A DNA stretch of 64,000 nucleotides from Saccharopolyspora_C sp047200635 (GCF_047200635.1 NZ_JBJZOI010000014.1:96360-160359); one strand, 5' to 3'; positions 1 to 15,578 are shown, numbered from the stretch's first letter. Translations and numbers: made by a program. Notes: generated by a model from the letters alone, not told the origin.

Positions 1-554
1 AACATGACCAGCGCGGGCCATTCCACCTTGCCGGCGACCGCAGCCCAGCCGATCACGACCGGCATGCAACCAGCAGCGCCGCCCCACACGATGTTCTGCG
101 AGGTCCGGCGCTTGAGCACCAGCGTGTAGACGAAGACGTAGAACAGGATCGCGGCCAGCGAGAGCACGGCGGCCAGCAGGTTCGCACCGAGCGCCAGCAC
201 AGCGAACGACACGACCCCCAGCACGATGCCGAAGATCAGCGCGTGTCCGCGCGGCACCTCGTAGCTCACCAGCGGGCGGCTGCGGGTGCGGTGCATCACC
301 GCGTCGATGTCCGAGTCCGCGACGCAGTTCAGCGCGTTCGCGCTGCCCGCGGACATGGCGCCGCCGATCAGCGTCACCAGCACCAGCCACGGCGAGGGGA
401 TGCCGCGCTCGGCCAGGAACATCGCCGGGATCGTCGTGACCAGCAGCAGCTCGATGACCCGAGGCTTGGTCAGCGCGAAGTAGGCGGCGAGCACGCCGCG
501 CCGCTTCGGCGTGGTGGTGGGGGCGGTCTCCGCCTGCTCCGGAACCGCCGTCAT
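1..554 (-). CDS. ctaB: Protoheme IX farnesyltransferase (heme o synthase), partial
   Basis: Integral membrane prenyltransferase that adds a farnesyl group to heme b to give heme o for cytochrome oxidase. The gene reads leftward and runs off the window, so only the N-terminal ~184 residues are present. After a hydrophilic N-terminus starting MTAVPEQAE come a KPRV-type segment, several membrane helices, and the UbiA-family aspartate motif NCVADSDIDAVMHRTRSRPL that binds prenyl diphosphate through magnesium. Its ATG overlaps the stop of the DUF3817 gene by 4 nt (ATGA), so the two are probably co-transcribed and translationally coupled. The family call is firm because the motif is unmistakable; the missing C-terminus cannot be judged. 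Confidence 0.93.
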   Translation of the reverse strand, partial: MTAVPEQAETAPTTTPKRRGVLAAYFALTKPRVIELLLVTTIPAMFLAERGIPSPWLVLVTLIGGAMSAGSANALNCVADSDIDAVMHRTRSRPLVSYEVPRGHALIFGIVLGVVSFAVLALGANLLAAVLSLAAILFYVFVYTLVLKRRTSQNIVWGGAAGCMPVVIGWAAVAGKVEWPALVM

Positions 555-931
555 GAGCTCGTCGATTCGGACGTGGCGGGAGCCTCGAACGGCAGCGGTT
601 CGCCCGCGGTGCGCAGCCGGTGCCACAGCACGACCTTGCGCTCCGCGAAGAACGCGCCGAACGGGATGGTGCCCGCCAGCAGGACCAGCAGCATCCGCCC
701 GTAGGGGACGCGCAGCTGCACGGTGGTGACCAGGGCGACGAACAGGTAAACGATGTAGAGGTAGCCGTGGCCGATGCCGATCGTGGTCGTCCACGAGTCG
801 CCCATCACCTGCGCGGACGAGCCCTCGGGCCACAGGTATTTGAACACCATCGCCAAGCACAGCAAGATGAGCAGCACCGCGGTCACGTACGCCATGACCC
901 GGTACGCGGCCAGAACGCCAGGCTTCACCAC
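551..931 (-). CDS. DUF3817 family integral membrane protein
   Basis: 126-residue protein with about three membrane helices (residues ~12-32, ~53-73, ~78-98) and a hydrophilic tail rich in Ser, Glu and Thr. The WTTTIGIGHGYLYIVYLF stretch and the following RVPYGRMLLVLLAGTIPFG stretch are typical of DUF3817 proteins, which are common near cytochrome assembly genes in actinobacteria. No catalytic residues are evident. The start is one of two adjacent GTG codons, preceded by GAGGG about 7 nt upstream. The stop overlaps the ctaB start, suggesting a role linked to heme or cytochrome oxidase assembly, but that is inferred from context only. Confidence 0.85.
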   Translation of the reverse strand: MVKPGVLAAYRVMAYVTAVLLILLCLAMVFKYLWPEGSSAQVMGDSWTTTIGIGHGYLYIVYLFVALVTTVQLRVPYGRMLLVLLAGTIPFGAFFAERKVVLWHRLRTAGEPLPFEAPATSESTSS

Positions 932-1045
932 AAATCCCTCAATCCCGCCTCTGCCACGAACACCGGGGACGACCGTACGCCACGACCGGTGCGCGGCTGC
1001 GCGTGACCTGGCGAGACAGTGGTGCCGACCACCCTCCGGCGTGGC

Positions 1046-2152
1046 TCACACCACGCCCGGCAGCTCGAAGGCCCTGGCGATCAACTCGTAGGAGTGCAGC
1101 TTCGCCGTCCGGTCGTACATGTTCGCCGTGAGCATCAGCTCGTCGACCTCGGTGCGCTCCCGCAGCTCCTCCAGCTCGGCCCGCACCGACTCGGGGGTGC
1201 CGTGGATCGCGTCGGCCAGCCAGCTGTCCACGATGCCCTGCTCCAGCTTCGAGTACGGGTACTCGCGGGCTTCCTTCGGGCTCGGCATCCGGCCCGGGTC
1301 GCCCTTGCGCAGCCGCAACATGCTCAGCGCCATCGGGCGTGCCAGGTCCAGCGCCTCCTCCTCGGTGTCGGCGGCGATGGTCTGCACGCCGATCATCGAG
1401 TAGGGCGCGTCGAGCACCGCGGAGGGCACGAAGGACTGCCGGTACAGGTCCAGCGCGGGCAGCGTGTTGCGCGCTGAGAAGTGGTGGGCGAAGGCGAACG
1501 GCAGTCCCAGCGACCCCGCCACCTGCGCGCTGAAACCGCTCGACCCGAGCAGCCACACCGGTGGGGCCTGGCCGTGCGGCACCTTCTGGACCTCCGCGTA
1601 CGGGTGGTCGGCGGGAAAGCCGTCGCCGAGGAAGCGCAGCAGGTCGCCGAGCTGCTGCGGGAAGTCGTCCACCGACAGCGGGCCGCTGGTGCGGCGCAGC
1701 GCGCGGGCCGTCCCCTGGTCGGTGCCCGGAGCGCGACCGATGCCGAGGTCGATGCGGCCCGGGTGCAGCGCCGCCAGGGTGCCGAACTGCTCGGCGACGA
1801 CCAGCGGCGCGTGGTTCGGCAGCATCACGCCGCCGGAGCCGAGCCGCAGCGTGCTCGTGGCGGCGGCCAGGTGCGCGATCACCACGGGCGGCGAGGAGCT
1901 CGCGATACCCGGCATCCCGTGGTGCTCGGCCACCCACAACCGGTGAAAGCCCCATCGCTCGGCGGCGCGGGCCAGGTCGGTGGTGGTGGCGAGGGCGTCA
2001 CCGGGCGTGATCTCGACGCCGACGGGGGCGAGATCGAGGATCGACAGCGGCACGGCCGACCGGCCTCGTGCCGTGCCGCGGATCGGGTCGGTCTGGTCCG
2101 CGTGACCGTCGGCCCCGAGGGCGGCGCGGTCCGGGTTGGCGACAGTGTCCAT
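1046..2152 (-). CDS. LLM-class flavin-dependent oxidoreductase
   Basis: Luciferase-like monooxygenase of the single-chain, flavin-dependent type, about 368 residues. Recognisable parts: LSILDLAPVG near the N-terminus, WVAEHHGMPG, LGSGGVMLPNHAPL, HPGRIDLGIGRAPG (flavin-binding region), and the C-terminal MYDRTAKLHSYELIARAF. Substrate cannot be inferred. I start at the ATG giving MDTVANPDR because GGAAG lies about 7 nt upstream and longer starts would run into the palindromic repeat cluster at 2231. The translation becomes family-like only at the GTG at 2053, so a shorter start there is possible. Transcribed alone; the gap of 114 nt to the DUF3817 gene argues against one operon. Confidence 0.9.
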   Translation of the reverse strand: MDTVANPDRAALGADGHADQTDPIRGTARGRSAVPLSILDLAPVGVEITPGDALATTTDLARAAERWGFHRLWVAEHHGMPGIASSSPPVVIAHLAAATSTLRLGSGGVMLPNHAPLVVAEQFGTLAALHPGRIDLGIGRAPGTDQGTARALRRTSGPLSVDDFPQQLGDLLRFLGDGFPADHPYAEVQKVPHGQAPPVWLLGSSGFSAQVAGSLGLPFAFAHHFSARNTLPALDLYRQSFVPSAVLDAPYSMIGVQTIAADTEEEALDLARPMALSMLRLRKGDPGRMPSPKEAREYPYSKLEQGIVDSWLADAIHGTPESVRAELEELRERTEVDELMLTANMYDRTAKLHSYELIARAFELPGVV

Positions 2153-2230
2153 CGCCGCTTCCAACCACGCACCGGCGCCGCTTTGTTCCCTCCTCCCGGT
2201 GCCGGTGATCACAGCGCTGGCCGGTTCGGG

Positions 2231-2502
2231 GTGAACGGACCGCCGGTCCAACGGGTTCGGTCGAACGGTCCGTTCACCCGAACCCCACCGGGCGCGGCAC
2301 CCCGAGCCGGTGGAGTGAACGGACCGTTCGTCCCATCTCGCCTGACGAACGGTCCGTTCACCGGGAAGACCGGTACCGGGCGCGGGAAGGGGTGAGCGGA
2401 CCGTTCGTCCAGGCGGACAGGACGAACGGTCCGCTCACCGGAGGACCTGATCGGGGTGAGCGGACCGTTGGTCCAGGCGGATGGGACGAACGGTCCGTTC
2501 AC
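2231..2502. repeat. Palindromic 47-bp repeat cluster I (4 copies)
   Basis: Four copies at 2231-2277, 2315-2361, 2392-2438 and 2456-2502. Each is a 19-nt arm close to GTGAACGGACCGTTCGTCC, a 9-nt centre, and the reverse-complement arm. The third copy has G for A in the left arm (GTGAGCGG) matched by C for T in the right arm (CCGCTCAC). The cluster fills the gap between the LLM oxidoreductase start and the siderophore N-hydroxylase stop, both on the minus strand, and nothing else is seen there. Confidence 0.95.
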
Positions 2503-2525
2503 CCGACTCGCCGAGGGGCGGGTGG

Positions 2526-3869
2526 TCAGGCCCGGTCGGCGATGAGGGCGTAGTCGGCGTGGGGGGCCGCCCGCGGAGTGTTGCGGTAGCGCAGCACCGA
2601 GTCGCGGATGTCGCCCGCGCGGACCGCGCCGTTCGACAGCAGCGAGGACGTGAGGCCGTGGGTGTGCTCGGTCCCGCCCTGGAAGTACACGCCGCCGCCG
2701 ACCCGCTCCGTGGTGCGCACCCGGTAGTCCCGGTCGACCTGCACCTGCCCGTCCGCGTCGCGCAGGCACTCCTCCCAGGTGCGCCCGAGGATCCGCCCGG
2801 GATCCCCGGGTCGGCAGCCGGTGGCGTACACCAGCACGTCCGAGTCGAGGACCACCCGCTCCCCGGTGGGCAGGAACTCGACGGTCACCGCCACCCCGCC
2901 GGGGGTCGTGCGGACGTCGGTGACCCGGGAGGCGTTGAGCATCCGAAGCCGCTCCTTGCCCTGCACCTTCTCCTGGTAGGCGCGGGCGTAGAGCTGCTCG
3001 ATGAGGTCCAGGTCGACCACCGAGTAGTTGGTGTTGCGGTGGTAGTCCATGAGCATCTGCTTCACCCCGCTGGGCGAGGTGTAGAAGTGGTCGACCGCGT
3101 CGGGGTCGAAGATGCGGTTCGCGAAGGGGCTGTCGTCGGCGGGGGTGTGCCCGTAGCGGCTGAACACCGAGCACACCTCGGACTCGGCGAAGGTGCGGTG
3201 CAGGTAGTCGGTGACCTCGGCGGCGCTCTGCCCGGCCCCGACGACGGTGAACCGGCGAGGTTCGGTGCCGTCGAGCTCGCCGACGCGGTGCATGAGGTCG
3301 AGGTTGTGCCAGACCCGGTCGCCGAGTTCGGCGCCAGGCGGGACGCTGGCCTCCAGTCCGACGGCGACGACGATGTTGCGGGCGAAGCTGGTGGTGACCT
3401 GACCGGAGCCGTGCCGCACGAGGACCTCGAACACCTGCCCGTCGCGCACCGGCCGCACGTCGATGACCTCGGCGCCGTAGTCCACGAGGTGATCGAGGCG
3501 CCCGGCGGCCCACTCCAGGTAGTCGTGGTACTCGACGCGGGTCGGGAACATCGTCTTGTGGTTGATGAAGTCGACCAGCCGGCCCCGGTCGTGCAGGTAC
3601 GACAGGAATGAGAAGTCGCTGGCGGGCTCCCGCATCGTGACGAGGTCCTTGAGGAACGAGACCTGCATGGTGGTGCCCTCGATGAGCATCCCGCGGTGCC
3701 AGCCGAAGCTCGGCTTGCGCTCCACGAAGCTCGCGTCCAGCTGTTCGCCGTCACCGCACCGCCTGTTGTGTTCCTCGACGGCCACGGCCAGCGCCAGGTT
3801 GGAGGGGCCGAAGCCGATGCCCAGGAGGTCCTGGACGGGGCCTTGCACGGGGGTCGGAGCCGCAGACAC
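2526..3869 (-). CDS. Siderophore L-ornithine/L-lysine N-monooxygenase
   Basis: FAD- and NADPH-dependent N-hydroxylase (SidA/PvdA/IucD family), 447 residues. It makes the hydroxamate precursor by hydroxylating the side-chain amine of ornithine or lysine. Visible motifs: the FAD-binding GIGFGPSNLALA (residues ~17-28), substrate-region SFGWHRGMLIEGTTMQVSFL followed by KDLVTMREP, the NADPH-binding VVGAGQSAAEV (~209-219), and ATGCRPGDP near the C-terminus. GTG start with GAAGGG about 7 nt upstream. It lies 63 nt downstream of the siderophore-interacting protein and is probably in the same iron-regulated transcript. Ornithine versus lysine is not decided by sequence reading alone. Confidence 0.93.
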   Translation of the reverse strand: MSAAPTPVQGPVQDLLGIGFGPSNLALAVAVEEHNRRCGDGEQLDASFVERKPSFGWHRGMLIEGTTMQVSFLKDLVTMREPASDFSFLSYLHDRGRLVDFINHKTMFPTRVEYHDYLEWAAGRLDHLVDYGAEVIDVRPVRDGQVFEVLVRHGSGQVTTSFARNIVVAVGLEASVPPGAELGDRVWHNLDLMHRVGELDGTEPRRFTVVGAGQSAAEVTDYLHRTFAESEVCSVFSRYGHTPADDSPFANRIFDPDAVDHFYTSPSGVKQMLMDYHRNTNYSVVDLDLIEQLYARAYQEKVQGKERLRMLNASRVTDVRTTPGGVAVTVEFLPTGERVVLDSDVLVYATGCRPGDPGRILGRTWEECLRDADGQVQVDRDYRVRTTERVGGGVYFQGGTEHTHGLTSSLLSNGAVRAGDIRDSVLRYRNTPRAAPHADYALIADRA

Positions 3870-3932
3870 GGTTGTCCCTTCGCCGGTACCCGCGGGGCTT
3901 CGCGCCCGGGCACGGTGGAATCCGCAGACCGC

Positions 3933-4766
3933 TCAGTCGCGGTCGTGGTTGTATCGGTCGTGGTAATCGGTTTCGGCCAGACCGGCCTTCCAGTACCCGA
4001 TGGCCAGCACCGAACCCGAGTCCAGCCCGCGCTCCTGCCGCAGGTGCCGCCGGATGGAGCGGACCATCCCGGATTCACCGGAGACCCAGGCGGACACGTC
4101 GTGGCGGTCGGGGATGTCGAGTCCGCGCACCGCGTCGGTGAGCAGCGTCGAACGCCCCGCCGGGACGCCGTCGCGGTGCAGCCAGGTGAGTCGCAGGTTC
4201 GGCGGGCACTCGATGTGCTGCTGCTCGCCGCTCCCGGCGACTTCCAGGAAGACCTGCCCGCTCGCGGTGACCGGGAGCCCCTCGATGATCGAGGAGATGG
4301 CGGGCATCGCCGTTTCGTCCCCGACCAGCAGGTACCAGTCGGCCTCCCGGCAGGTCCGGCCACCGGGACCGAGCACCCCGAGGTAGTCGCCGGGGGCCGC
4401 GTCGCGCGCCCAGGACGCGGCGACGCCGTGCGAACCGTGCATCACGAAGTCGATGTCCAGCTCACCGCGCCGCTCGTCGTACCGGCGCACCGTGTAGGTG
4501 CGCATGGTGGGGCGCTCGTGCGCGTCGGGCCACACGTAGCGTCCCTCGTCGCTGAGGACCGGCAGCACCGGGCGGTGCTGTCCCGGCCGCGGGACGAACA
4601 CCTTCACGTTGGGGCCGTTGTGCTGATCGCGGAATCCCGCGAGCTCTTCCCCGCCCAGGGTGATGCGGCGCATGGACGGAGACAGCTCCGCGGTGCGCAG
4701 CACTTCCAGGGTGCGGGTCGGCGGACGGCGGTGGTCGCGGCGTCGGGATCGGTCCGCTGTCGTCAT
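3933..4766 (-). CDS. Siderophore-interacting protein (ferric-siderophore reductase, SIP family)
   Basis: FAD/NAD(P)H-dependent reductase of the ViuB/SIP family, about 277 residues. It releases iron from imported ferric siderophore in the cytoplasm. N-terminal FAD-binding barrel with RITLGGEEL and the flavin motif RTYTVRRYDERRGELDIDFV, then HGSHGVAASWA, and a C-terminal SIP domain with LLVGDETAMPAISSIIEGLP. A longer frame opens at 4832, but that start would sit inside the iron box; the ATG giving MTTADRSR has GAGGAAGGA about 12 nt upstream and is preferred. First gene of a probable two-gene iron-repressed operon with the N-hydroxylase. Confidence 0.92.
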   Translation of the reverse strand: MTTADRSRRRDHRRPPTRTLEVLRTAELSPSMRRITLGGEELAGFRDQHNGPNVKVFVPRPGQHRPVLPVLSDEGRYVWPDAHERPTMRTYTVRRYDERRGELDIDFVMHGSHGVAASWARDAAPGDYLGVLGPGGRTCREADWYLLVGDETAMPAISSIIEGLPVTASGQVFLEVAGSGEQQHIECPPNLRLTWLHRDGVPAGRSTLLTDAVRGLDIPDRHDVSAWVSGESGMVRSIRRHLRQERGLDSGSVLAIGYWKAGLAETDYHDRYNHDRD

Positions 4767-4814
4767 CGGGCCTGGCGTTCCTTCCTCACTGGCTCCCAGA
4801 ACGATCACTGGAAT

Positions 4815-4833
4815 TAAGGCTAGCCTAACCATA
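4815..4833 (-). promoter_or_regulatory. Iron box (IdeR/DmdR-type operator) upstream of the SIP gene
   Basis: Read on the plus strand the site is TAAGGCTAGCCTAACCATA. It matches the actinobacterial iron-box consensus (TTAGGTTAGCCTAACCTAA in this orientation) at 15 of 19 positions by hand alignment. It lies about 50 nt upstream of the chosen SIP start. Holo-IdeR/DmdR would repress under iron sufficiency. Confidence 0.8.
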
Positions 4834-4888
4834 TATCCCCGGGTGTGTCTTCCCCCGGTGGGCCAGATCTCGCCGGGCGGGCCTCGGC

Positions 4889-6328
4889 TCAGCTCCGGCC
4901 AGCCGCGACCGCGCCGGCGCCGCTGGCCCGCTGGACGCCCCGGCCCGGATCACCGGCGGGCGCGGCGGGAGTCCGGATGCGCAGCGCCACCAGCGCCCCG
5001 AGCAGCGCGAACCCGGCGGAGACCAGCATGGCCACGTGGTAGACGGCCAGCGAACCCGACGAGCCCACGCCACCGAGCGCCAGCACCCCCGCCGTCACGG
5101 CCACCCCGAGCGCAGAACCGATCTGGCGCTGCACGTTGAACAGGGTCGAGGCGCCGCCGGTGGCGGTCGCGCTGATCGTCGCGAACGCCACGACCTGCAG
5201 CTCGATCGAGGCCGCCCCGACGAAGAAGCCGGACGCGAACTGCACCACCCCCGCCGACCACGGCCCGGTCACCAGGTTCATCGCCGCGAAGGACCCGGCG
5301 GCGCCGAGCATCGCCAGCACGATCAGCACCCGCGGCCCCCACCTCGGGTGCGCCCAGGAGACCGCCTGCGAGGCCACCATCAGCCCCACCGCCTTGGGCA
5401 GCGTCACCAGCCCGGTCTCCCAAGGCGAGGCGCCCATCCCCGACTGGTACATCAGCGTGAAGCCGTAGAGCGTGCCGAGGAACCCCGCCACGCAGGCCGC
5501 GAGGACCAGGCTCGCCCGCCGGAACGAGGCGTCCCCGAACAACCGCACGTCCAGCATCGGCTGCCGGGAGCGCAGCTGGGAGACCACGAGCGCGACCAGG
5601 CAGCCGAGACCGGCCGCCCCCGCCAGCAGGAAGTGCGGCGAGCCGGGCCCGCGCGCCGACACGGCGTCCAGCGCGTACATCAGCAGTCCCAGCCCGGGGG
5701 CGGCGAGCGCGAACCCGATCAGGTCGAAGCGCTTGTGCACCGACTCGACGTGCTCGCGCAACCGCAGCGCGCCGTAGACCAGGGCCAGCACCCCGAACGG
5801 CACGTTCACGAAGAAGCCCCAGCGCCAGGTCAGCTGCTCGACGAAGAACCCGCCGAGCACGGGGCCGAGCGCCGGGGCGATCGCGGTGGGGATCACCAGC
5901 ACCCGGGACAGCTTGATCCGCTCCTGCGGCGGGTAGGCGCGGAACAGCATGGTCAGCGCGACCGGGCTGAGCACCCCGCCGCCCGCGCCCTGCAGCACCC
6001 GGGCCACCGTGAGCTGGGTGAGGTCCTGCGCCGCGCCGCACAGCGCGGAGGCCAGCACGAAGGTCCCGAACGCCGCCAGGAACACCCGCTTGGTGCCGAA
6101 CCGGTCGCCCAGCCACCCCGACACCGGGATGCACACCGCCAGGCTGACCAGGTAGCCGATGTTGATGGCGCTGGTCGCGCTCGGTGGCACCCCGAACTCG
6201 GCACCGATGGCGGGCAGGGCCACGTTGACGATGGTGGCGTCCATGCCGTTCATGAACATCGCGGCGACGTAGACGACGCAGACCGCGACCCTGGGGTCGT
6301 TCCAGCGCACTCTCGCCCCCGGGCTCAC
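4889..6328 (-). CDS. MFS transporter, DHA2 (14-helix drug:proton antiporter) family, probable siderophore exporter
   Basis: 479-residue multi-helix membrane protein. It shows the MFS DHA2 hallmarks: NGMDATIVNVALPAIGAEFG in helix 1, GWLGDRFGTKRVFL (motif A), ARVLQGAGGG (motif B), and ALGPVLGGFF followed by WRWGFFVNVPFG (motif C region). The GTG start overlaps the mbtH stop (GTGA), so translation is coupled to the NRPS-mbtH pair and export of the finished siderophore is the likely job. Substrate assignment rests on operon context. The frame extends further upstream, but that part lies inside mbtH and is Arg/Pro-rich, so it was not used. Confidence 0.9.
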   Translation of the reverse strand: MSPGARVRWNDPRVAVCVVYVAAMFMNGMDATIVNVALPAIGAEFGVPPSATSAINIGYLVSLAVCIPVSGWLGDRFGTKRVFLAAFGTFVLASALCGAAQDLTQLTVARVLQGAGGGVLSPVALTMLFRAYPPQERIKLSRVLVIPTAIAPALGPVLGGFFVEQLTWRWGFFVNVPFGVLALVYGALRLREHVESVHKRFDLIGFALAAPGLGLLMYALDAVSARGPGSPHFLLAGAAGLGCLVALVVSQLRSRQPMLDVRLFGDASFRRASLVLAACVAGFLGTLYGFTLMYQSGMGASPWETGLVTLPKAVGLMVASQAVSWAHPRWGPRVLIVLAMLGAAGSFAAMNLVTGPWSAGVVQFASGFFVGAASIELQVVAFATISATATGGASTLFNVQRQIGSALGVAVTAGVLALGGVGSSGSLAVYHVAMLVSAGFALLGALVALRIRTPAAPAGDPGRGVQRASGAGAVAAGRS

Positions 6329-6518
6329 GCGCCGTCGCGGGCGGGGCGGATGTCGGTCCAGTGCACCTCGATGTGCTCCAGGCAGGACCTCCGGTCGGCC
6401 GGGCCGTGGGCGACGGACCAGCCGTCGGGTACCGCGATCCGCTCGGGCCACAGCGAGTACTGATCGTCGTCGTTGATCAGTGCGTAGAACGATCCGCCGG
6501 TGTCGTCGAACGGGTTGC

Positions 6519-6522
<4 letters not shown>
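6325..6522 (-). CDS. mbtH: MbtH-family NRPS accessory protein
   Basis: 65-residue MbtH-like protein, a small partner that binds NRPS adenylation domains and is often required for their solubility and activity. Shows the family signature: NPFDDTGGSFYALINDDDQY, SLWPERIAVPDGW, and the C-terminal SCLEHIEVHWTDIRP. Start ATG with GAAGGAG about 9 nt upstream; it overlaps the NRPS stop by 4 nt (ATGA), and its own stop overlaps the MFS start. The NRPS, MbtH and exporter are therefore translated as a coupled series. Confidence 0.96.
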
Positions 6523-13628
<7,106 letters not shown>

Positions 13629-13651
13629 CGTTCTCCCCCACGGGACGCGGA

Positions 13652-13670
13652 CAAAGTAAGGCTAACCTTA
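13652..13670 (-). promoter_or_regulatory. Iron box upstream of the NRPS-mbtH-MFS operon
   Basis: The core TAAGGCTAACCTTA is an imperfect palindrome and the 19-mer matches the iron-box consensus TTAGGTTAGGCTAACCTAA at 14 of 19 positions by hand. It sits 24-42 nt upstream of the NRPS start, where a repressor would block transcription. Confidence 0.8.
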
Positions 13671-13811
13671 TTTCACCCGCGGCGCGGTGACCAGGACCCG
13701 CCCGACGTGCGCTAGCTCTCAACCCCGCTCCCCCGCCCGGCGCCCACCGACCCCACCAGCAGCCGAGCCTCCCCGCACCCCCTCGGGACACCCGCGCCGA
13801 CCAGCCAGCGA

Positions 13812-14209
13812 GTGAACGGACCGATCGTCCAAGGGGATGGGACGAACGGTCCGTTCACCCACCACCCCACCACCCCGGTTCCCCACCACCCCGGTTCCCC
13901 GGTTCCCCGGTTCCCCGGTTCCGAGCTTCTTCGCGTGAACGGACCGTCCGTCCCGAAGCCCTGGGCGAAGAAGCCGTTCACCTCACCCCGGCCGGCCACC
14001 GTTCCGGAGTGAACGGACCGTTCGTCCCAACCCGTTGAACGAAGGAGCCGTTCACTCGACGCCTCCGCGAGCCCTGCAGCGCCGGGTGAACGGATCGATC
14101 GTCCGAGCGGATGGGACGGAGGGGCCGTTCACCCCGCGAAGACGGGGCCCAGCGGGGTTGGAGTGAGCGGACCGATCGTCCAAGGGGATGGGACGAACGG
14201 TCCGTTCAC
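13812..14209. repeat. Palindromic 47-bp repeat cluster II (5 copies)
   Basis: Copies at 13812-13858, 13935-13981, 14009-14055, 14086-14132 and 14163-14209. The second copy is the most decayed (right arm reads GGGCGAAGAAGCCGTTCAC). Start-to-start spacings are 123, 74, 77 and 77 nt; the larger first spacing is caused by the inserted tandem repeat at 13861. The cluster fills the gap between the NRPS promoter and the acyltransferase stop. Confidence 0.95.
13861..13923. repeat. Short tandem repeat based on CCCCGGTT
   Basis: A run of ACCACCCC units followed by repeated CCCCGGTT octamers (four in tandem at the end). It lies between the first two copies of repeat cluster II. It looks like slippage-prone low-complexity DNA and has no coding content. 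Confidence 0.8.
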
Positions 14210-14240
14210 CCAGCGGGCGACCCCGGCGCTGCTCATCGGA

Positions 14241-15572
14241 TCAGCGGGCGCGGATCATGAGGGCGGAGTTCTTCCCCGGCAGGCCCACCTCGCGGGAGCG
14301 GGTGAACCCGGCCTTCTCGAAGGCCGCCACCGACGCTCCGTTGTGGACGTTCGGCTCGGCGACCACCCGCGCGCACTCCGGATCCGCCGTCAGCAATCCC
14401 CGGGTGACGGCGGCCAGCAGGGAGCTCCCGAGCCCGCGTCCGAGGACGTCCTTCTCCCCGAGCGCGATGTGCACGCCGAGATCGCGCGGATCCAGCGGAT
14501 AGCAGGACCGCAGCTTGTCCCGCACCACCCGGTACAGCTCGACGTAGGCGATGTCCCGCCCCTCGCGGCTCACCACGCACGGCAGCGAATGCGACCCGCC
14601 GAGCTGCGCGCCCAGCTCGTCGCGCCAGCGCCGCACCGACCAGGCCTGGTTCCAGTTCACCGCCACGTGGTCCTCGTTCATCCAGCGGTGCACCAGCTCC
14701 GGGTCCCCGGAGTCCAGGTCCACGGCCCGCAGCACCCATCCGCCGTCGAGCTCCGGCACCGGAACCCCGGGCACCTCGTCCGCCACCGGCTCGCGCAGCG
14801 GATTCGGCATCTCGAAGCGCTGCGGCGAAACCGCGACTCGCCCCTCGGTGAGGTAGCGCAGTTCGGAACCGTTGAGGACCGCGAGGTCGGTGAGCGTGGG
14901 GCTCTCCAGCCAGTGCCGCACCACGCGCTCGGTGTCCGGGTAGGTCTCGGCCAGCGCGGCCAGTTCCTCCGCCAGCACCCGCAGCAGCACGTCCTCGTCC
15001 GCGACCCCGCGCAGCCCGAACAGTCCGATGGCGGCCAGCGAGCCGCGGGAGAGCAGCCGGGCCGTCACCTCGGCCAGGTCGGCGCGCTCGTCGAGGTTGC
15101 GCAGGGCGGGGGTCATCGTGCTCTCCACGTGCGAGGAGAGCCACCGGCGGGCCTCGTCCAGGCTCGACACGCCCTGGCCGAGCACGCCGACCTCGTCGTT
15201 GCCCGCGAGCGGATCGATCGCCCCGGTGCGCACCGCGTCCAGCAACCAGTCGAGCAGGGTGCCCGCGTCCTCGGCGTTGATCGGGGCGTCCGAGGTGGCC
15301 CTGCCGCGCGCGTCGGCGGAGCAGGCGGCGGCGAGCAGCGCGGAGTCCGCGACGGCGCCCGAGTCCGCGACGTGGATCGGTCCGAATCCGTGCGCGCCGG
15401 TCGGCGAGCGGTAGGTGACCTCCGCGGTGAACCGCAGCGGCCCGATCGTCACCTTCAGCGGACCCGGCGCGACCGGCGTGTGCGTCTCCGCCAGCCACCT
15501 CCGCAACAGCACCGCGGCCCTCGGATCCGGCTCGCTCTTCCCGGTCACACCTGTCACACGCCACCCCTTCAC
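14241..15572 (-). CDS. Siderophore-type acyltransferase: GNAT (IucB/AlcB/MbtK-like) domain with an unidentified N-terminal half
   Basis: 443 residues. The C-terminal ~170 residues match the acyl-CoA acyltransferase family that acylates hydroxylated lysine or ornithine: HRWMNEDHVAVNWNQAW, AYVELYRVVRDKL, LGVHIALGEKDVLGRGLGSS and EPNVHNGASVAAFEKAGF. The N-terminal ~260 residues (WLAETHTPV, EVTYRSPTGAHGFGPIHV) are not recognised with confidence; a link to IucA/IucC-type synthetase modules is only a guess. GTG start; a shorter start a few codons in is possible. A probable iron box lies directly upstream, which ties it to the siderophore pathway although it is a separate unit from the NRPS operon. 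It could alternatively supply the N-acetyl or N-formyl-type cap of the hydroxamate. Confidence 0.75.
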   Translation of the reverse strand: MKGWRVTGVTGKSEPDPRAAVLLRRWLAETHTPVAPGPLKVTIGPLRFTAEVTYRSPTGAHGFGPIHVADSGAVADSALLAAACSADARGRATSDAPINAEDAGTLLDWLLDAVRTGAIDPLAGNDEVGVLGQGVSSLDEARRWLSSHVESTMTPALRNLDERADLAEVTARLLSRGSLAAIGLFGLRGVADEDVLLRVLAEELAALAETYPDTERVVRHWLESPTLTDLAVLNGSELRYLTEGRVAVSPQRFEMPNPLREPVADEVPGVPVPELDGGWVLRAVDLDSGDPELVHRWMNEDHVAVNWNQAWSVRRWRDELGAQLGGSHSLPCVVSREGRDIAYVELYRVVRDKLRSCYPLDPRDLGVHIALGEKDVLGRGLGSSLLAAVTRGLLTADPECARVVAEPNVHNGASVAAFEKAGFTRSREVGLPGKNSALMIRAR

Positions 15573-15578
15573 GCTGCG

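Noticed and set aside
2231..2502. Possible CRISPR array
   Set aside because: The repeated units are 47 bp and each is itself an inverted repeat; spacers are short and uneven, copies are scattered over ten loci, and no cas gene is present.
13812..14012. Short frames encoding repeated NGPF peptides (also at 2209, 15649, 39045, 42574, 54151, 63217)
   Set aside because: They are translations of the 47-bp palindromic repeats, occur on both strands and lack ribosome-binding sites.
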